From Aliidiomarina shirensis (GTDB lineage: Bacteria; Pseudomonadota; Gammaproteobacteria; Enterobacterales; Alteromonadaceae): a DNA stretch of 64,000 nt. Position numbers and translations under genes: made by a program. Within the stretch, counting starts at the first letter, position 1; every line of letters begins with the position of its first letter. This document shows, one piece after another, positions 27,169 to 37,565 of the stretch. Below the pieces are notes generated by a model. That model searched no databases, was not told the DNA's origin, and saw only the letters and a program-made list of their open reading frames with translations. The stretch covers positions 620,001 through 684,000 of the forward strand of contig NZ_PIPP01000002.1 of assembly GCF_003987345.1 (NCBI RefSeq), given 5' to 3'.

Positions 27169-27612
27169 TTATTTTTTGTTTTTTGACTGCGTTTTTGAAA
27201 CTGGCAAACTGGCACCTTGCCATGCTTGCAGCCCGCCTTGCAGCACATACACTTGGGTAAATCCTGCTTTTACTAGTGCTGATGCAGCGCCTCGGGCAGT
27301 ATTTCCATAGTTGCATACGGTAACAATGGGGGCGTCTTTGAATTTCTCAAGGCTTTTTACTTCACCTGCGCGAATTTTTTCTACAGAAATTTGCTTTGAG
27401 CCCTGAATGTGGCCTTTCGCAAAATCTTCATCGTTACGCACATCAACAAATACGCCGCCACGATTCACCTTTAAAACAGCTTCTTGCGGCTTCAATGGTT
27501 GAATTGATGAAAAACGTTTCTTTGCAATATCCATGACTAACATTACAAAAACCAAAACCCACAGTGCACTCAGAATATAATGCTCTGTTGCGAATTCGAT
27601 TAGTTGGTCCAT
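27169..27612 (-). CDS. Membrane-anchored rhodanese-like protein (YibN)
   Basis: 147 residues. The N-terminal helix (about 12-29) anchors it to the inner membrane. Residues 38-140 form a rhodanese domain with GGVFVDVRNDEDFAKGHI and the active-site loop VCNYGNTA, Cys100. Rhodaneses move sulfane sulfur between carriers. It is the first gene upstream of secB and gpsA, matching E. coli yibN. The physiological substrate is not known. Confidence 0.9.
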   Translation of the reverse strand: MDQLIEFATEHYILSALWVLVFVMLVMDIAKKRFSSIQPLKPQEAVLKVNRGGVFVDVRNDEDFAKGHIQGSKQISVEKIRAGEVKSLEKFKDAPIVTVCNYGNTARGAASALVKAGFTQVYVLQGGLQAWQGASLPVSKTQSKNKK

Positions 27613-27804
27613 GACCTCTCCCGACTAACTGTTACGGCAACCCGAATGGGTGCGAATATACCGACTAAAAATATAGCCGAAGAGTATAACGGTTCAGCGC
27701 ACAGATACCAGTAAAATCTACCCTGAGCAGGTGCTTCTCAACCCTAAATGCAGTAAACTAAGGCGTAATTTCTGAACAATTGCCAAACTTATCGAGGATG
27801 CTGC

Positions 27805-29346
27805 ATGTCTACCGGAGAAGCTCGCAAAAAAACACTAGCATTATTAATTCTCGATGGCTGGGGAAGCCGTGATGCGGCCCCTGATAACGCCATAGCCCAT
27901 GCGCACACTCCCAATTTAGATGAACTTTACGCAACCGTGCCGAACACGTTGGTTGATGGCTCAGGCATGGCGGTTGGTTTGCCTCATGGACAAATGGGGA
28001 ATTCAGAGGTTGGCCATGTGAACCTTGGTGCCGGCCGCATTGTTTATCAAGATTTCACGCGTATTACGAAAGCTATCGAAGATGGTGAGTTTGCAGAGAA
28101 CACCGAGATTAATAAAGGCTTAAACCAGGCCATTGCAGCGAATGGCAATGTTCATGTGATGGGGCTTTTATCGCCAGGTGGTGTTCATAGCCACGAAGAT
28201 CATTTATTAGCAATGGCAAAACTAGCGAAAGAAAAAGGCGCTAAACAGGTTTTTGTACACGCATTTTTGGATGGCCGCGATACTCCACCACGCTCTGCCG
28301 GGGCATCTATTGAACGCTTTGAAAAGGAATTTGCGCAACTTGAAGGCATTCAATTTGCTAGTTTATGCGGCCGTTATTTTGCGATGGATCGCGATAACCG
28401 TTGGGATCGTGTCAGCAAAGCATGGCATTTGTTAACTCAAGGGCACGGTGAAGCGGCCGATTCAGCATCTGCTGGCCTAGCCGCCGCTTATGATCGTGAC
28501 GAAAGCGATGAATTTGCAACCCCTACATGGGTTTCCGGTGCTAAACCGATTGCCGACAATGACGCAGTTTTCTTTATGAACTTCCGCGCTGATAGAGCCC
28601 GTGAACTGACTCGCTGTTTTGTGGATTCTGATTTTTCCGCGTTTGATCGCAATCCGAGGCCAAAACTTTCAGCCTTTGTAATGCTTACCGAATACGCAGC
28701 TGATATCGCAGCCCCCGTAGCGTTTCCGCCAGAACCATTAAACAATGTTTTAGGCGAGTGGCTAGCCAAGCACAACAAAACCCAATTACGTATCTCGGAA
28801 ACCGAAAAATACGCGCATGTTACGTTTTTCTTCAGCGGCGGTAGAGAAGATACATTTGCCGGGGAAAAGCGCATTCTAGTGCCTTCACCGCAGGTAGCCA
28901 CCTATGATTTACAGCCTGAAATGAGCTCTGTGGAGCTTACTGATAAGCTAGTAGCTGCAATTGATAGCGGCGAATTTGATGTGCTTATTTGTAATTACCC
29001 TAATGGTGATATGGTTGGCCACACCGGTAACTTCGACGCAGCGGTGAAAGCTTGCGAAGCCGTTGATACCGCAGTTGGCCGTGTTGTCGAAGCGATTCGC
29101 AAAAATGGTGGCGAGTGTTTAATTACCGCTGATCATGGCAATGCCGAGCAAATGAATGATCACGCTACGGGACAATCGCACACAGCACATACGAGCAATT
29201 TAGTGCCGTTCATTTATGTGGGCCGCGATGCAACACCCGTTTCTGGTGGTCGGTTATCCGATATTGCCCCTACGATGCTGCACCTACTTGGCATGCCGCA
29301 GCCGGAAGAAATGACCGGAAAAACGCTAATGCAGCTGAAGGATTAA
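27805..29346 (+). CDS. gpmI: 2,3-bisphosphoglycerate-independent phosphoglycerate mutase
   Basis: 513 residues. It interconverts 3- and 2-phosphoglycerate in glycolysis using two Mn ions. Seen: LILDGWG with a metal Asp, phospho-accepting Ser67 in [10 protein letters not shown], the substrate block [14 protein letters not shown], the metal-binding [11 protein letters not shown] region, and ADHGNAEQM near 447 with further metal ligands. envC follows after 2 bases, so the two are co-transcribed as in E. coli. Confidence 0.98.
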   Translation: MSTGEARKKTLALLILDGWGSRDAAPDNAIAHAHTPNLDELYATVPNTLVDGSGMAVGLPHGQMGNSEVGHVNLGAGRIVYQDFTRITKAIEDGEFAENTEINKGLNQAIAANGNVHVMGLLSPGGVHSHEDHLLAMAKLAKEKGAKQVFVHAFLDGRDTPPRSAGASIERFEKEFAQLEGIQFASLCGRYFAMDRDNRWDRVSKAWHLLTQGHGEAADSASAGLAAAYDRDESDEFATPTWVSGAKPIADNDAVFFMNFRADRARELTRCFVDSDFSAFDRNPRPKLSAFVMLTEYAADIAAPVAFPPEPLNNVLGEWLAKHNKTQLRISETEKYAHVTFFFSGGREDTFAGEKRILVPSPQVATYDLQPEMSSVELTDKLVAAIDSGEFDVLICNYPNGDMVGHTGNFDAAVKACEAVDTAVGRVVEAIRKNGGECLITADHGNAEQMNDHATGQSHTAHTSNLVPFIYVGRDATPVSGGRLSDIAPTMLHLLGMPQPEEMTGKTLMQLKD

Positions 29347-29348
29347 CC

Positions 29349-30599
29349 ATGCTACCTCGGCGTCTTGCCATAAAGCTAAGCATTGTAAATGTGATTGCAG
29401 GGGCTACCCTACTTGCACTAGCGCCTAACATGGCAATTGCGGAAAGCACCAGCTTGGGAAAACGTGTCGCGAGCAGCAGCCCACTTTTATTCACGGCTGC
29501 ATTTAGTGCGTTTCAGGACGGCGATACACAAGCCGAACATGCTCGTGCAGAGCGGCAACTGCAAGAACTACAACGTGAAATTCAACAGCGTCGGCGTAGC
29601 TTAGAACAGCGGCAGCAGCGTTTGAGTAGTGGCGAACGCGAATTAAAAAACTTGGAAACTCAAGTACAAAGCGCCAGCCGTTCGTTACGGGAAACTGAGC
29701 TTAAAATTGCATCCGTAGAAGGCCATATTTACGAGTTGGAACAAGAGCAAAGCCGTTTGCAAACCGAGGTTAAAACTCAGGCCGAGGCCCTAGCGGATCA
29801 GATTGAATCAGCTTATCGCAATGGCGATCATGGTTTTTTAAAACTACTTTTAAATCAAGATAATCCGGCCCGTTTTGAGCGAATGCTAGAGTATTACCAG
29901 CACCTAAGCACAGCCCGGCTCGAGCAGCTAGAAGAACTGCACGCTTTAGAAACGCAACTCATAGCGGTGCGGGAAGAAGTATCCGCCCAGCGTGATACTT
30001 TAAATGCTACCTTGCAACAGCAGGAGCAACAACGTAGCCAGTTAGCAAGCCGCCAGCAAGAACAAGAGCAACTGGTATCTCGGTTACAGCGCGAGCAGCA
30101 AACCGAACAATCGGCATTGCAGAATATGCTGCGAAATGAACAAGAACTCACGGAAATGCTGGCCGCACTGCAAGAAGTCATGTCCCGGCAAGGTTTTAAC
30201 CTTACCGGTTTGGCTAATTTGCGCGGTCAATTGAGTTGGCCAACCGCTGGGAACATTAAGCACAGCTACGGGAGCCAACGTAGCGGCGAAATTCGTTGGC
30301 GTGGTGTGGTTATTGAAGCCACCGCAGAAGCCCCGGTAAAAGCGATTGCCGATGGCCGCATTATCTTTTCAGATTGGTTACGTGGCTTCGGTATGGTGGT
30401 GATTATCGATCACGGTGAGAATTACATGAGCCTTTATGGCTACAACCAAGCATTACTAAAAGATATTGGTGAGCCTGTGCGAAAAGGTGAAACCGTGGCG
30501 TTGGCTGGCCGTAGTGGTGGCCAATCAGAGAGCGGTTTATATTTTGAAATACGCCACGAAGGTAACCCTATTAATCCAACACCTTATATTGCGCGCTAA
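29349..30599 (+). CDS. envC: Murein hydrolase activator EnvC
   Basis: 416 residues. EnvC is a periplasmic protein that FtsEX uses to switch on amidases AmiA and AmiB at the septum. Seen: an export signal in the first 30 residues, a long Gln/Glu-rich coiled coil (about 60-285) and a C-terminal LytM/M23 domain (about 300-416). The domain is degenerate: the usual metal positions are replaced (RWRGVVIEA, MSLYGYNQ), which is what defines EnvC as an activator rather than an enzyme. Start ATG at 29349 abuts gpmI. ftsE and ftsX are encoded 1.4 kb downstream on the other strand. Confidence 0.93.
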   Translation: MLPRRLAIKLSIVNVIAGATLLALAPNMAIAESTSLGKRVASSSPLLFTAAFSAFQDGDTQAEHARAERQLQELQREIQQRRRSLEQRQQRLSSGERELKNLETQVQSASRSLRETELKIASVEGHIYELEQEQSRLQTEVKTQAEALADQIESAYRNGDHGFLKLLLNQDNPARFERMLEYYQHLSTARLEQLEELHALETQLIAVREEVSAQRDTLNATLQQQEQQRSQLASRQQEQEQLVSRLQREQQTEQSALQNMLRNEQELTEMLAALQEVMSRQGFNLTGLANLRGQLSWPTAGNIKHSYGSQRSGEIRWRGVVIEATAEAPVKAIADGRIIFSDWLRGFGMVVIIDHGENYMSLYGYNQALLKDIGEPVRKGETVALAGRSGGQSESGLYFEIRHEGNPINPTPYIAR

Positions 30600-30646
30600 T
30601 ACTTTGCTTTTATAAGAAAAAACTTATTAACGGCGCGAACGTGGTG

Positions 30647-30901
30647 TTATGGAGCACTATCAATTTCTAGCTGCGCTAATAGTATCAAGGCTTGCTCGCG
30701 TGAATCACCGCACACGTATTCCTGAGCGCTAAATTGCTCACATACAATTGGCCGTTCCGGCTTACCAAAAATCTTACAAAGGTTATTTTCATCAAGCTGA
30801 ACACAGCGAGTGTTGGCTGGTTTTCCAGCAGGCATGCCGGGGATGGGGCTAGAAATTGAGGGCGCGATACAACAAGCACCGCACCCTGCTCTACATTTCA
30901 T
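30647..30901 (-). CDS. Small YkgJ-family cysteine cluster protein
   Basis: 84 residues. Eight cysteines, beginning CRAGCGACC, then [23 protein letters not shown] and YVCG, match the zinc- or iron-binding YkgJ/UPF0153 family. The family has no settled function. It lies 28 bases after the rpoH stop on the same strand and may be co-transcribed. It converges on envC. Confidence 0.85.
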   Translation of the reverse strand: MKCRAGCGACCIAPSISSPIPGMPAGKPANTRCVQLDENNLCKIFGKPERPIVCEQFSAQEYVCGDSREQALILLAQLEIDSAP

Positions 30902-30929
30902 TTAATATCCAATTGCCAATACAGTTTGC

Positions 30930-31787
30930 TTACTGCATTGCCATACGCAATTTCTTCATCGCGTTTTGTTCAAGCTGACGAATACGCTCAGCTGATACTT
31001 GGAAAGTATCGGCTAAATCATGCAACGTTGTTTTGTTATCATCTAACCAGCGCGCACGCACAATATGTTGGCTACGTTCATCTAAACTAGATAATGCGTA
31101 AGCCAAGCGCTTGCTTGCTTGTGCTTCCCAATCTTGAGCTTCAACAGTAGCGGCTACATCAGATGATTTATCTTCGAGATATTGAGAAGGCGAGAATGCA
31201 ACTTCGTTGTTATCGTCTTCATCAACACCCATATCAAAAGCTGCATCGTGGGCACTCATCCGCGATTCCATTTCCATCACTTCTGAGCTACTCACACCAA
31301 GCTCTCGCGCAACGGTATTCACCTCATCATTAGTGAACCAGCCAAGGCGTTTCTTAGCTTTGCGCAAGTTAAAGAATAATTTTCGTTGTGCTTTTGTGGT
31401 TGCTACTTTCACGATGCGCCAGTTGCGCAAAACAAATTCGTGAATTTCAGCTTTAATCCAATGCACCGCAAAAGATACTAAGCGAACACCAACCGTTGGA
31501 TCAAAACGTTTAACCGCTTTCATCAGGCCAATGTTCCCTTCTTGAATAAGATCCGCTTGTGGTAACCCGTAACCTTGATAGCTACGCGCTACATGCACTA
31601 CAAAGCGCAGATGCGACATGATCAGCTGTTTCGCTGCCTGTAAATCGCCATCTTGCTGTAAGCGCTCTGCCAGTGATTTCTCTTCCTCTGCACTTAACAT
31701 CGGAATACTGTTTACCGATGATATATAGGCATCTAGGCTGCCCGTGCGGGGAACCATTAAACCCATTGATTCAGTGTGTGCAGTCAT
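30930..31787 (-). CDS. rpoH: RNA polymerase heat-shock sigma factor RpoH
   Basis: 285 residues. Sigma-32 directs RNA polymerase to heat-shock promoters. Seen: region 1.2/2 with [17 protein letters not shown], the core-binding [19 protein letters not shown], region 2.4 [20 protein letters not shown], the RpoH box [14 protein letters not shown] near 136-149, and region 4.2 [19 protein letters not shown]. Start ATG has GAGG at seven bases. It lies downstream of ftsYEX, as in E. coli. The 215-base upstream gap may hold several promoters; I could not assign one. Confidence 0.98.
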   Translation of the reverse strand: MTAHTESMGLMVPRTGSLDAYISSVNSIPMLSAEEEKSLAERLQQDGDLQAAKQLIMSHLRFVVHVARSYQGYGLPQADLIQEGNIGLMKAVKRFDPTVGVRLVSFAVHWIKAEIHEFVLRNWRIVKVATTKAQRKLFFNLRKAKKRLGWFTNDEVNTVARELGVSSSEVMEMESRMSAHDAAFDMGVDEDDNNEVAFSPSQYLEDKSSDVAATVEAQDWEAQASKRLAYALSSLDERSQHIVRARWLDDNKTTLHDLADTFQVSAERIRQLEQNAMKKLRMAMQ

Positions 31788-32002
31788 TTACTTACCTCAC
31801 TTCCAATTACGCTGTTAATACTGCTAGTGCTTCTTAAGCTACTATTTTTTATAGCTATTAAGGCGAATCGAATACAATTTCGTATAGTAAAATTTCAAAC
31901 ATCAAAAAAACATTCTATCAGAGCCACAGGCCTGTGCAAGTATGTTATACCCTAATAATGTAACCATTTGATGACAGTGCTCATTGCTTCGACCATGATT
32001 GC

Positions 32003-32989
32003 TTAACGAGGTTCAATTGCGCTTACATGGCGGCGAACCGCTATCCAAGAGCCAAATAAGCCAAGGCCAATGGCAACCAGCCAAACAACGAGCATATCGT
32101 TCAAACTCAAGCCCTGTAAGCTCATATCACTTTCATACAAACTGCTAAATTTTACGATTGAGGCATCAATCCAGATCACTAAAATCGTAGTGGCCAACCA
32201 AGCAATAATACCGCCCACTACGCCATACCAAAATCCGGTATATAAAAAAGGCCTTTGGATGTAGGAATCGGTTGCACCCACTAGTTTCATAATCATAATT
32301 TCATCACGGCGATTCAAAATAGCCAATCGGATCGTATTCCCCACGATCAATACTACCGCCGTGCACAGTAACAGCCCTAACGCCGCGAAACTGTTCTCAA
32401 TCACGCGAACTAGGGCTTGTAACCGCTCAAGCCATTTCAAATCTAAGCTTGCGGAGCTTACTTCGCGCTCTTGCTCCAGGGTGGTGAGCAACATTCGCGC
32501 GCGTTCAACACTTTGAAAATCAGCCGCCGGTACTACAACCAATACATCAGGTAACGGATTTGTTTCTAGGTAATCAATTGCGCTACCGAAGCCTGAGTTT
32601 GTCCGGAATTCGGCAAGCCCTGCTTCTTTATCAATAAACTCTACGCGATCCACCTCAGCCATTAGGCGCACTCGTTCACGAAAAGTTTGAACTTCCTGCG
32701 GCGCTAAATCCTTTCTTAAAAACACATTGATCTCGGCGGCATTATCCCATTCAGCACTAATACTTTGCGCGTTTTTTACTACCACATAGAGCGTAGTAGG
32801 TAATGTAAGGCTGAGCCCGAGTACTGCAATGGTCATTAACGACGCCATGGGTGTGCGAGAAAGCTCACCCAGGCTGCCAATGGCTTGCTGAAAATTGTTA
32901 ACAAAGAACATTACAAATCTACGGCCTGCCGATATCTTTACCGCCTTGGCGCCTTTCCGCTGATCAGCTTTACGCGTTAAAAAACCCAT
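32003..32989 (-). CDS. ftsX: Cell division ABC transporter permease FtsX
   Basis: 328 residues. FtsX forms with FtsE a septal ABC complex that signals through EnvC to peptidoglycan amidases. Seen: a cytoplasmic basic N-terminus, first membrane helix near 50-72, a periplasmic domain (about 75-195) and three more helices near 200-225, 252-275 and 300-318. It starts at the last base of the ftsE stop codon (TAATG), so translation is coupled. Confidence 0.96.
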   Translation of the reverse strand: MGFLTRKADQRKGAKAVKISAGRRFVMFFVNNFQQAIGSLGELSRTPMASLMTIAVLGLSLTLPTTLYVVVKNAQSISAEWDNAAEINVFLRKDLAPQEVQTFRERVRLMAEVDRVEFIDKEAGLAEFRTNSGFGSAIDYLETNPLPDVLVVVPAADFQSVERARMLLTTLEQEREVSSASLDLKWLERLQALVRVIENSFAALGLLLCTAVVLIVGNTIRLAILNRRDEIMIMKLVGATDSYIQRPFLYTGFWYGVVGGIIAWLATTILVIWIDASIVKFSSLYESDMSLQGLSLNDMLVVWLVAIGLGLFGSWIAVRRHVSAIEPR

Positions 32990-33690
32990 TAGTAGGCCCC
33001 TTCATCAAGCGGCTCATACCCGCCAGAGGCTAGGCCATCATCTATCATAGCGCCGTTTCGTAATACTAAATTGCGGTGCCGCATACGTGCTACAAGTGCT
33101 AAATCATGAGTAGCAATCAATACGGAAACACCTACTTGGTGAAACGATTCAAACAGGTTCATAATTTCTAACGAAAGCGTGGGATCAAGATTACCTGTCG
33201 GCTCATCTGCGAGCAGGAGCGGCGGCTTGTTCACGATGGCGCGTGCGATGCCCACGCGTTGCTGTTCACCACCGGAAAGCATGATTGGGTATTTCCGCTC
33301 TTGCCCACCCAAACCTACTTTATCCAACGCAGCCTGCACGCGCTTACGCGCTTCCGATTGCGTGTAACCTTCGATATATAGCGGTAATGCCACATTATCA
33401 AATACGGTTTTATCCATGAGTAAGCGGTGGTCTTGAAAGATCATACCGATATCACGGCGTAAATAAGGGATCTGCCGACGGTTTATTTTGTTGAGGTCAT
33501 GGCCGTTAATCAACACACGGCCCATGGTAGGCCGTTCCATCAATGCCACGAGGCGAAGTAGCGTACTTTTGCCCGCACCAGAATGGCCCGTGAGAAAAGC
33601 GAGTTCTCCTGCCGCCACATGAAAGTTCACGCGGTTTAAGGCCTGAAAGCCACCTGGATATGTTTTACTTACCTGTTCAAAACGAATCAT
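32989..33690 (-). CDS. ftsE: Cell division ATP-binding protein FtsE
   Basis: 233 residues. This is the ATPase of the FtsEX division complex. Walker [10 protein letters not shown] (near 35), Q-loop region [11 protein letters not shown], signature [14 protein letters not shown] (near 139), Walker [13 protein letters not shown] (near 159) and the H-loop ATHD are intact. It lies 21 bases after ftsY and overlaps ftsX by one base, the conserved ftsYEX operon. Confidence 0.97.
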   Translation of the reverse strand: MIRFEQVSKTYPGGFQALNRVNFHVAAGELAFLTGHSGAGKSTLLRLVALMERPTMGRVLINGHDLNKINRRQIPYLRRDIGMIFQDHRLLMDKTVFDNVALPLYIEGYTQSEARKRVQAALDKVGLGGQERKYPIMLSGGEQQRVGIARAIVNKPPLLLADEPTGNLDPTLSLEIMNLFESFHQVGVSVLIATHDLALVARMRHRNLVLRNGAMIDDGLASGGYEPLDEGAY

Positions 33691-33711
33691 CAGAGGCCCT
33701 TCAGCTTAAGT

Positions 33712-35070
33712 TTATTGCGTACCTTCTTGCGGTGAGTTTGGTGCGCTTGCGTTAGTGCCACTTGCATTGGCAAACAAGGCATCCACAAATTCCGAAGCCA
33801 CAAACGGCCTTAAATCTTCTAAACTCTCACCCACACCGATATAACGAATTGGGATTTTAAATTGATTCGCCAAAGCAAAAATTACACCACCTTTCGCGGT
33901 ACCATCAAGTTTCGTCATGGCTAAGCCAGTAACACCAACCGCTTCATTAAATAACTTTGCTTGGCTAATAGCATTTTGTCCTGTTCCCGCATCTAACGTC
34001 AACAATACTTCATGGGGCATAGCATCATCGAGTTTGCGCATCACACGAACAATCTTTTTAAGCTCTTCCATTAAATTTGCTTTGTTCTGCAAACGGCCCG
34101 CGGTATCTGCAATTAATACATCAACACCCCTAGCTTTTGCGGCCTGCACGGCATCGAATATTACCGAGGCGCTATCCGCACCTGTGTGCTGAGCAATCAC
34201 CGGAATGCTATTGCGCTCGCCCCAAACTTGCAGCTGCTCAACCGCTGCCGCTCGAAACGTATCACCAGCGGCCAACATTACCGATTTACCTTCGCTTTGG
34301 AACTGCCGCGCTAATTTACCAATCGTAGTGGTTTTACCAACACCATTAACACCCACCATAAGAATGACAAACGGACCATCACTCTTTTCAAGGTTCAGTG
34401 GCTCACTCACGGGCGCTAGCATGGCGGCCATGTCGTCTTTTAATTTCGTGTATAAAAGGCCTGCATCTTTCAATTCTTTACGGGAAGCATGATCGGTGAG
34501 CTGGTCGATAATTTTAGCGGTCGTTTCCACACCCACATCGGCCATTAGTAACTGAGTTTCTAGATCTTCAAACAATTCTTCATCAATTTCTTTGCCAACA
34601 AACAAGTTGGCTAACCCCGAACCTAACGAGCTTGAGGTTTTTTGCAACCCTTGGCGCAAGCGTTGCCACCAACTCGTGCGTTGCGGGCGATCTTGTGTCG
34701 TTTTCTTCGCTGCAGGCGGCGCTACTTCTACCGGGGCTTGCTCGATAGATTCTTGCTCAATCGGAGGTTTGGCTTCAACTACGGGTTCTGGGGATGAAGT
34801 AGGCGGTGGCGTGATTTTACTTTGCATTGCCGCAGCGTCATCTACCGCACTGGGCAAATCTGTGCCTTCGCGTTGATTGGGTTGTTCGGGTTCTTGCTCA
34901 GTTTTTGCAGCACTAGCAGCAGAATCAACGGCGCTGGCATGATCAGATTTTTCTTCAGAACTTGCTGAATCTACATCCGTTGTTTGTTTCTCTTGTTGCT
35001 TTTGTTCTAGCTCTTCGTCCGCCTGTTTGCGGCCAAATAAAGAGGAAAAAAGAGAACGTTTTTTTGCCAT
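33712..35070 (-). CDS. ftsY: Signal recognition particle receptor FtsY
   Basis: 452 residues. FtsY docks SRP-ribosome complexes at the membrane. The N-terminal 140 residues are an acidic, Glu/Gln/Ser/Ala-rich A domain. The NG GTPase domain follows with G1 GVNGVGKTTTIGKLA, DTFRAAAVEQL, G3 DTAGRLQNK and G4 TKLDGTAKGG. The ATG at 35070 (MAKKRSLFSSLFGRK) matches family starts; a longer frame adds eight residues. It is first in the ftsYEX operon and divergent from rsmD. Confidence 0.97.
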   Translation of the reverse strand: MAKKRSLFSSLFGRKQADEELEQKQQEKQTTDVDSASSEEKSDHASAVDSAASAAKTEQEPEQPNQREGTDLPSAVDDAAAMQSKITPPPTSSPEPVVEAKPPIEQESIEQAPVEVAPPAAKKTTQDRPQRTSWWQRLRQGLQKTSSSLGSGLANLFVGKEIDEELFEDLETQLLMADVGVETTAKIIDQLTDHASRKELKDAGLLYTKLKDDMAAMLAPVSEPLNLEKSDGPFVILMVGVNGVGKTTTIGKLARQFQSEGKSVMLAAGDTFRAAAVEQLQVWGERNSIPVIAQHTGADSASVIFDAVQAAKARGVDVLIADTAGRLQNKANLMEELKKIVRVMRKLDDAMPHEVLLTLDAGTGQNAISQAKLFNEAVGVTGLAMTKLDGTAKGGVIFALANQFKIPIRYIGVGESLEDLRPFVASEFVDALFANASGTNASAPNSPQEGTQ

Positions 35071-35147
35071 AACTAAGAATTCCAAATACATCAATGCGAG
35101 GCGTTGATAATAGCATTGTTCCGAGCTTATGTGTACGGCTCAAGCCC

Positions 35148-35176
35148 GCGACAAAAGAAGTGAGAGTAGGTACAAT
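35148..35176 (+). promoter_or_regulatory. Possible rsmD promoter
   Basis: GCGACA (35148-35153), a 17-base spacer and TACAAT (35171-35176), 28 bases before the preferred rsmD ATG. Four of six bases match at -35 and five of six at -10. It supports the internal start codon for rsmD. Confidence 0.45.
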
Positions 35177-35204
35177 ACTCAGCATTCAATGCATCGAGGT
35201 AAGA

Positions 35205-35807
35205 ATGGCACAACAACATCGAAAACCAACTGCGCAAAATGCCGGAAAAGCCGGACAGATTCGCATTATCGGTGGCCAATGGCGAGGCCGTAAACTCTCT
35301 GTTCTTGCGCTTGAAGGGTTGCGGCCCACAACTGACCGAGTAAAAGAGACGTTATTTAATTGGCTACAATTTGAATTACCAAACGCCCGCGTTCTCGATG
35401 CTTTTGCAGGTACCGGTAGCTTAGGCCTTGAAGCGCTCTCGCGCGGTGCTTCCGAAGTGGTCTTTGTTGAAAAATCGCCCGCGGCAAGCAAACAACTGAA
35501 CGAGAATATAGCAACGTTGCAGCAGGGAAACATGCCACCTGCCACCGATGTACGCACTGGTGATATCATGCATAACCTAACGCAATTCGCAGGTGCATTT
35601 GATATAGTTTTCCTCGATCCGCCGTTTCACCAAGGCTTGCTGAACGATTGTATCGAGGGCTTGTGCAAAGGCAACTTGGTTCGCAAAGGGAGTTGGGTAT
35701 ACATTGAAAGTGAGCAATCACTTACGGTGAACGCCCCGATTAATTGGCACCTGCATCGAGAAAAGAACGCTGGGCAAGTGAATTATCGGTTATATCACGT
35801 AGCCTAG
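35205..35807 (+). CDS. rsmD: 16S rRNA (guanine-966-N2)-methyltransferase RsmD
   Basis: 200 residues. It methylates G966 of 16S rRNA using SAM. Seen: RIIGGQWRGRKL and LRPTTDRVKETLFNWL near the start, SAM motif VLDAFAGTGSLGLEALSRGA, and catalytic motif IVFLDPPF (the DPPF type). The ATG at 35205 has GAGG five bases upstream. A frame open 37 codons further back encodes sequence that does not fit the family. Position opposite ftsY is conserved. Confidence 0.96.
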   Translation: MAQQHRKPTAQNAGKAGQIRIIGGQWRGRKLSVLALEGLRPTTDRVKETLFNWLQFELPNARVLDAFAGTGSLGLEALSRGASEVVFVEKSPAASKQLNENIATLQQGNMPPATDVRTGDIMHNLTQFAGAFDIVFLDPPFHQGLLNDCIEGLCKGNLVRKGSWVYIESEQSLTVNAPINWHLHREKNAGQVNYRLYHVA

Positions 35808-35861
35808 CGGGTTTCGGGGAAACTTATCTGAACCGCCATGCTTAACGAAAAAAGGAAAAAT

Positions 35862-36167
35862 ATGCGCTCTGTCATTTTAATCGGCCAAGTATTGTTTACC
35901 GTGCTTTGGTTAGTGCTGCTCGCCAATTTATTTGTGCCTTTTCCTGGTAACGCGTTTGCGCTGTTTTTACTGCTTTTATTAATCGTAGTTGTGCTGCATT
36001 TATTACAAATGCTGATTTTCTATGCGGCTTTTCAAAGCGCGATAAAAGCGGGAGGAAAAGATTATTTATTTATTTTCCTATTCGGCATTATTGGCTGGAT
36101 GATGGCGTTGCAAAAGCAACAGCCAACACAACAAGCGAGTGGGCAAAATTCAGATACCTCGGCTTAA
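35862..36167 (+). CDS. DUF1145 small membrane protein (YhhL-like)
   Basis: 101 residues with three hydrophobic segments (about 5-24, 27-58 and 68-85) and a polar C-terminal tail. Both the sequence pattern and the place right after rsmD match E. coli yhhL of the DUF1145 family, whose function is unknown. The ATG at 35862 has AAGGA six bases upstream; an ATG eight codons earlier lacks one. Its stop overlaps the stop of the opposing gene by four bases. Confidence 0.82.
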   Translation: MRSVILIGQVLFTVLWLVLLANLFVPFPGNAFALFLLLLLIVVVLHLLQMLIFYAAFQSAIKAGGKDYLFIFLFGIIGWMMALQKQQPTQQASGQNSDTSA

Positions 36168-36751
36168 AGGCCGAGGTTCGATATGCCTTCATCACGTGCA
36201 ATAGCTCTTACTTCCCGCACTAATTCTTTGTCGATTACCGCGGTATCTTGTAAAAAACCTACCATGGCTTGCTGAACTTCAATTTCATAAGTGCTCAATG
36301 GGTGCTCAGCTATAGCAAGTTCACGCGCATCGGCATCATCGATATGTGCAAACTCTCCGAGCTCAAGAAAATGTGCTACCGAGCCTTGAGAGATCTTTGC
36401 TACATCAAGTAAAGGAGCACCATCTTTATCTTCAACACCCTGCATTAAACTACTCAATGCTGTACACGCTGCGATTGCTGGGAACATACCGAGCACATCA
36501 AAATCTTGCTCGTTTGGTGTACATTCCTCTAATTTTTCTTGCCAGCGTTGCCAATCACTACCTTTATTCACGGCAAGTTTATCCCAAACCGCGTTTAACC
36601 CGCCTCGCAACACTTTTGGATCGCCAAAACCGGTGCTTTCATGGAATAAATCATAGTTTGCCAGCATGCGTTCACATAAGTAAGCCGCTAGCACGCCTTG
36701 GTGTTTTAAATCGAGCTCGCGTATTTGCTGAAACGTTGTTTTTCGTGCCAT
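36164..36751 (-). CDS. DUF416 family protein (YjaG-like)
   Basis: 195 residues, soluble, no signal peptide. Family features: AYLCERMLANYDLFHESTGFGD near the N-terminus, CTPNEQDFDVLGMFPAIAAC mid-protein and a C-terminal DEGISNLGL, closely like E. coli YjaG (ESNIGI end). Function is unknown. The ATG at 36751 has GGAG three to four bases upstream and is preferred to one eight codons earlier. It converges on the DUF1145 gene. Confidence 0.85.
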   Translation of the reverse strand: MARKTTFQQIRELDLKHQGVLAAYLCERMLANYDLFHESTGFGDPKVLRGGLNAVWDKLAVNKGSDWQRWQEKLEECTPNEQDFDVLGMFPAIAACTALSSLMQGVEDKDGAPLLDVAKISQGSVAHFLELGEFAHIDDADARELAIAEHPLSTYEIEVQQAMVGFLQDTAVIDKELVREVRAIARDEGISNLGL

Positions 36752-36798
36752 TTTCTCCGCCCTATTTTGCTTCACTTCCTGCCATACGTCCGGCTAGC

Positions 36799-37395
36799 TT
36801 AAACCGCCGATTTTGCAAGGTAAGCCATAATGCCATCAAGGAACATTTGTACCGAGATCATGACCAAAATCATCCCCATTAAACGCTCGATAGCGTTTAA
36901 CCCACGCTGACCAAGTGCCCTGAGCACAAAGCCACTAAACAACAAAATCGTTGCCGAAATAGCCCACGCAGCAACCGATGCAATCGTCCAATCAACCATT
37001 TGATCAGGCGCTTGGTTTGCCAACAATAGCAACGCAGCAAGCAATGAAGGGCCAGATATTAATGGGATAGCCAAAGGTACGATAAACGGCTCATCGCCAG
37101 CAGGTAAGCCTAACACCCCTCCCGGCTGGGGGAAAATTAAGCGAAGGGCGATAATGAATAGAATAATACCACCGGCAATACTTACCGATTCTTGGCGCAG
37201 ACCAAGCCACGTTAATAAACTTGTCCCTAGGTACAAGAACAACAACATAAACACCAACGCAAACAGCAGCTCACGGATGAGCACTTTTCTTCGCCGTTTA
37301 GGATCAACATGGCGTAATACCGAAATGAAAATAGGCAAGTTCCCGAGTGGGTTCATGATCAATAACAATGTTATTGCGGCCGTAACGGTATCCAT
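36799..37395 (-). CDS. MarC family integral membrane protein
   Basis: 198 residues with six hydrophobic segments. It starts TVTAAITLLLIMNPLGNLPIF, with the conserved NPLGN that marks the MarC/UPF0056 family. PLAIPLISGPSLLAALLLL is the repeat counterpart. The transported substrate is unknown, and an early link to multiple antibiotic resistance was not upheld for MarC. It is a single-gene unit. Confidence 0.9.
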   Translation of the reverse strand: MDTVTAAITLLLIMNPLGNLPIFISVLRHVDPKRRRKVLIRELLFALVFMLLFLYLGTSLLTWLGLRQESVSIAGGIILFIIALRLIFPQPGGVLGLPAGDEPFIVPLAIPLISGPSLLAALLLLANQAPDQMVDWTIASVAAWAISATILLFSGFVLRALGQRGLNAIERLMGMILVMISVQMFLDGIMAYLAKSAV

Positions 37396-37565
37396 TGATA
37401 TTCCTTGATTGGTTGGGCGTATTTTAAAGCTTTGAATTTGTTCACGAGAATTGCAGTATAACCCTGAAAAAGCGGAAACAAAACTGGTGAGCGACGCTTA
37501 GCTTGATATACTCTTGCTAGATAAATTTTTTGCCTTTGCATTTATTCATTTTATGGAGCAAAACC

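Noticed and set aside
29894-30181. Cys/Ser-rich 95-codon frame opposite envC
   Set aside because: Mirror of the Gln/Glu-rich coiled coil of envC; no start context or family.
30602-30646. Terminator between envC and the YkgJ-family gene
   Set aside because: Only a weak ATAAG/CTTAT pairing without GC pairs or a following T tract on either strand.
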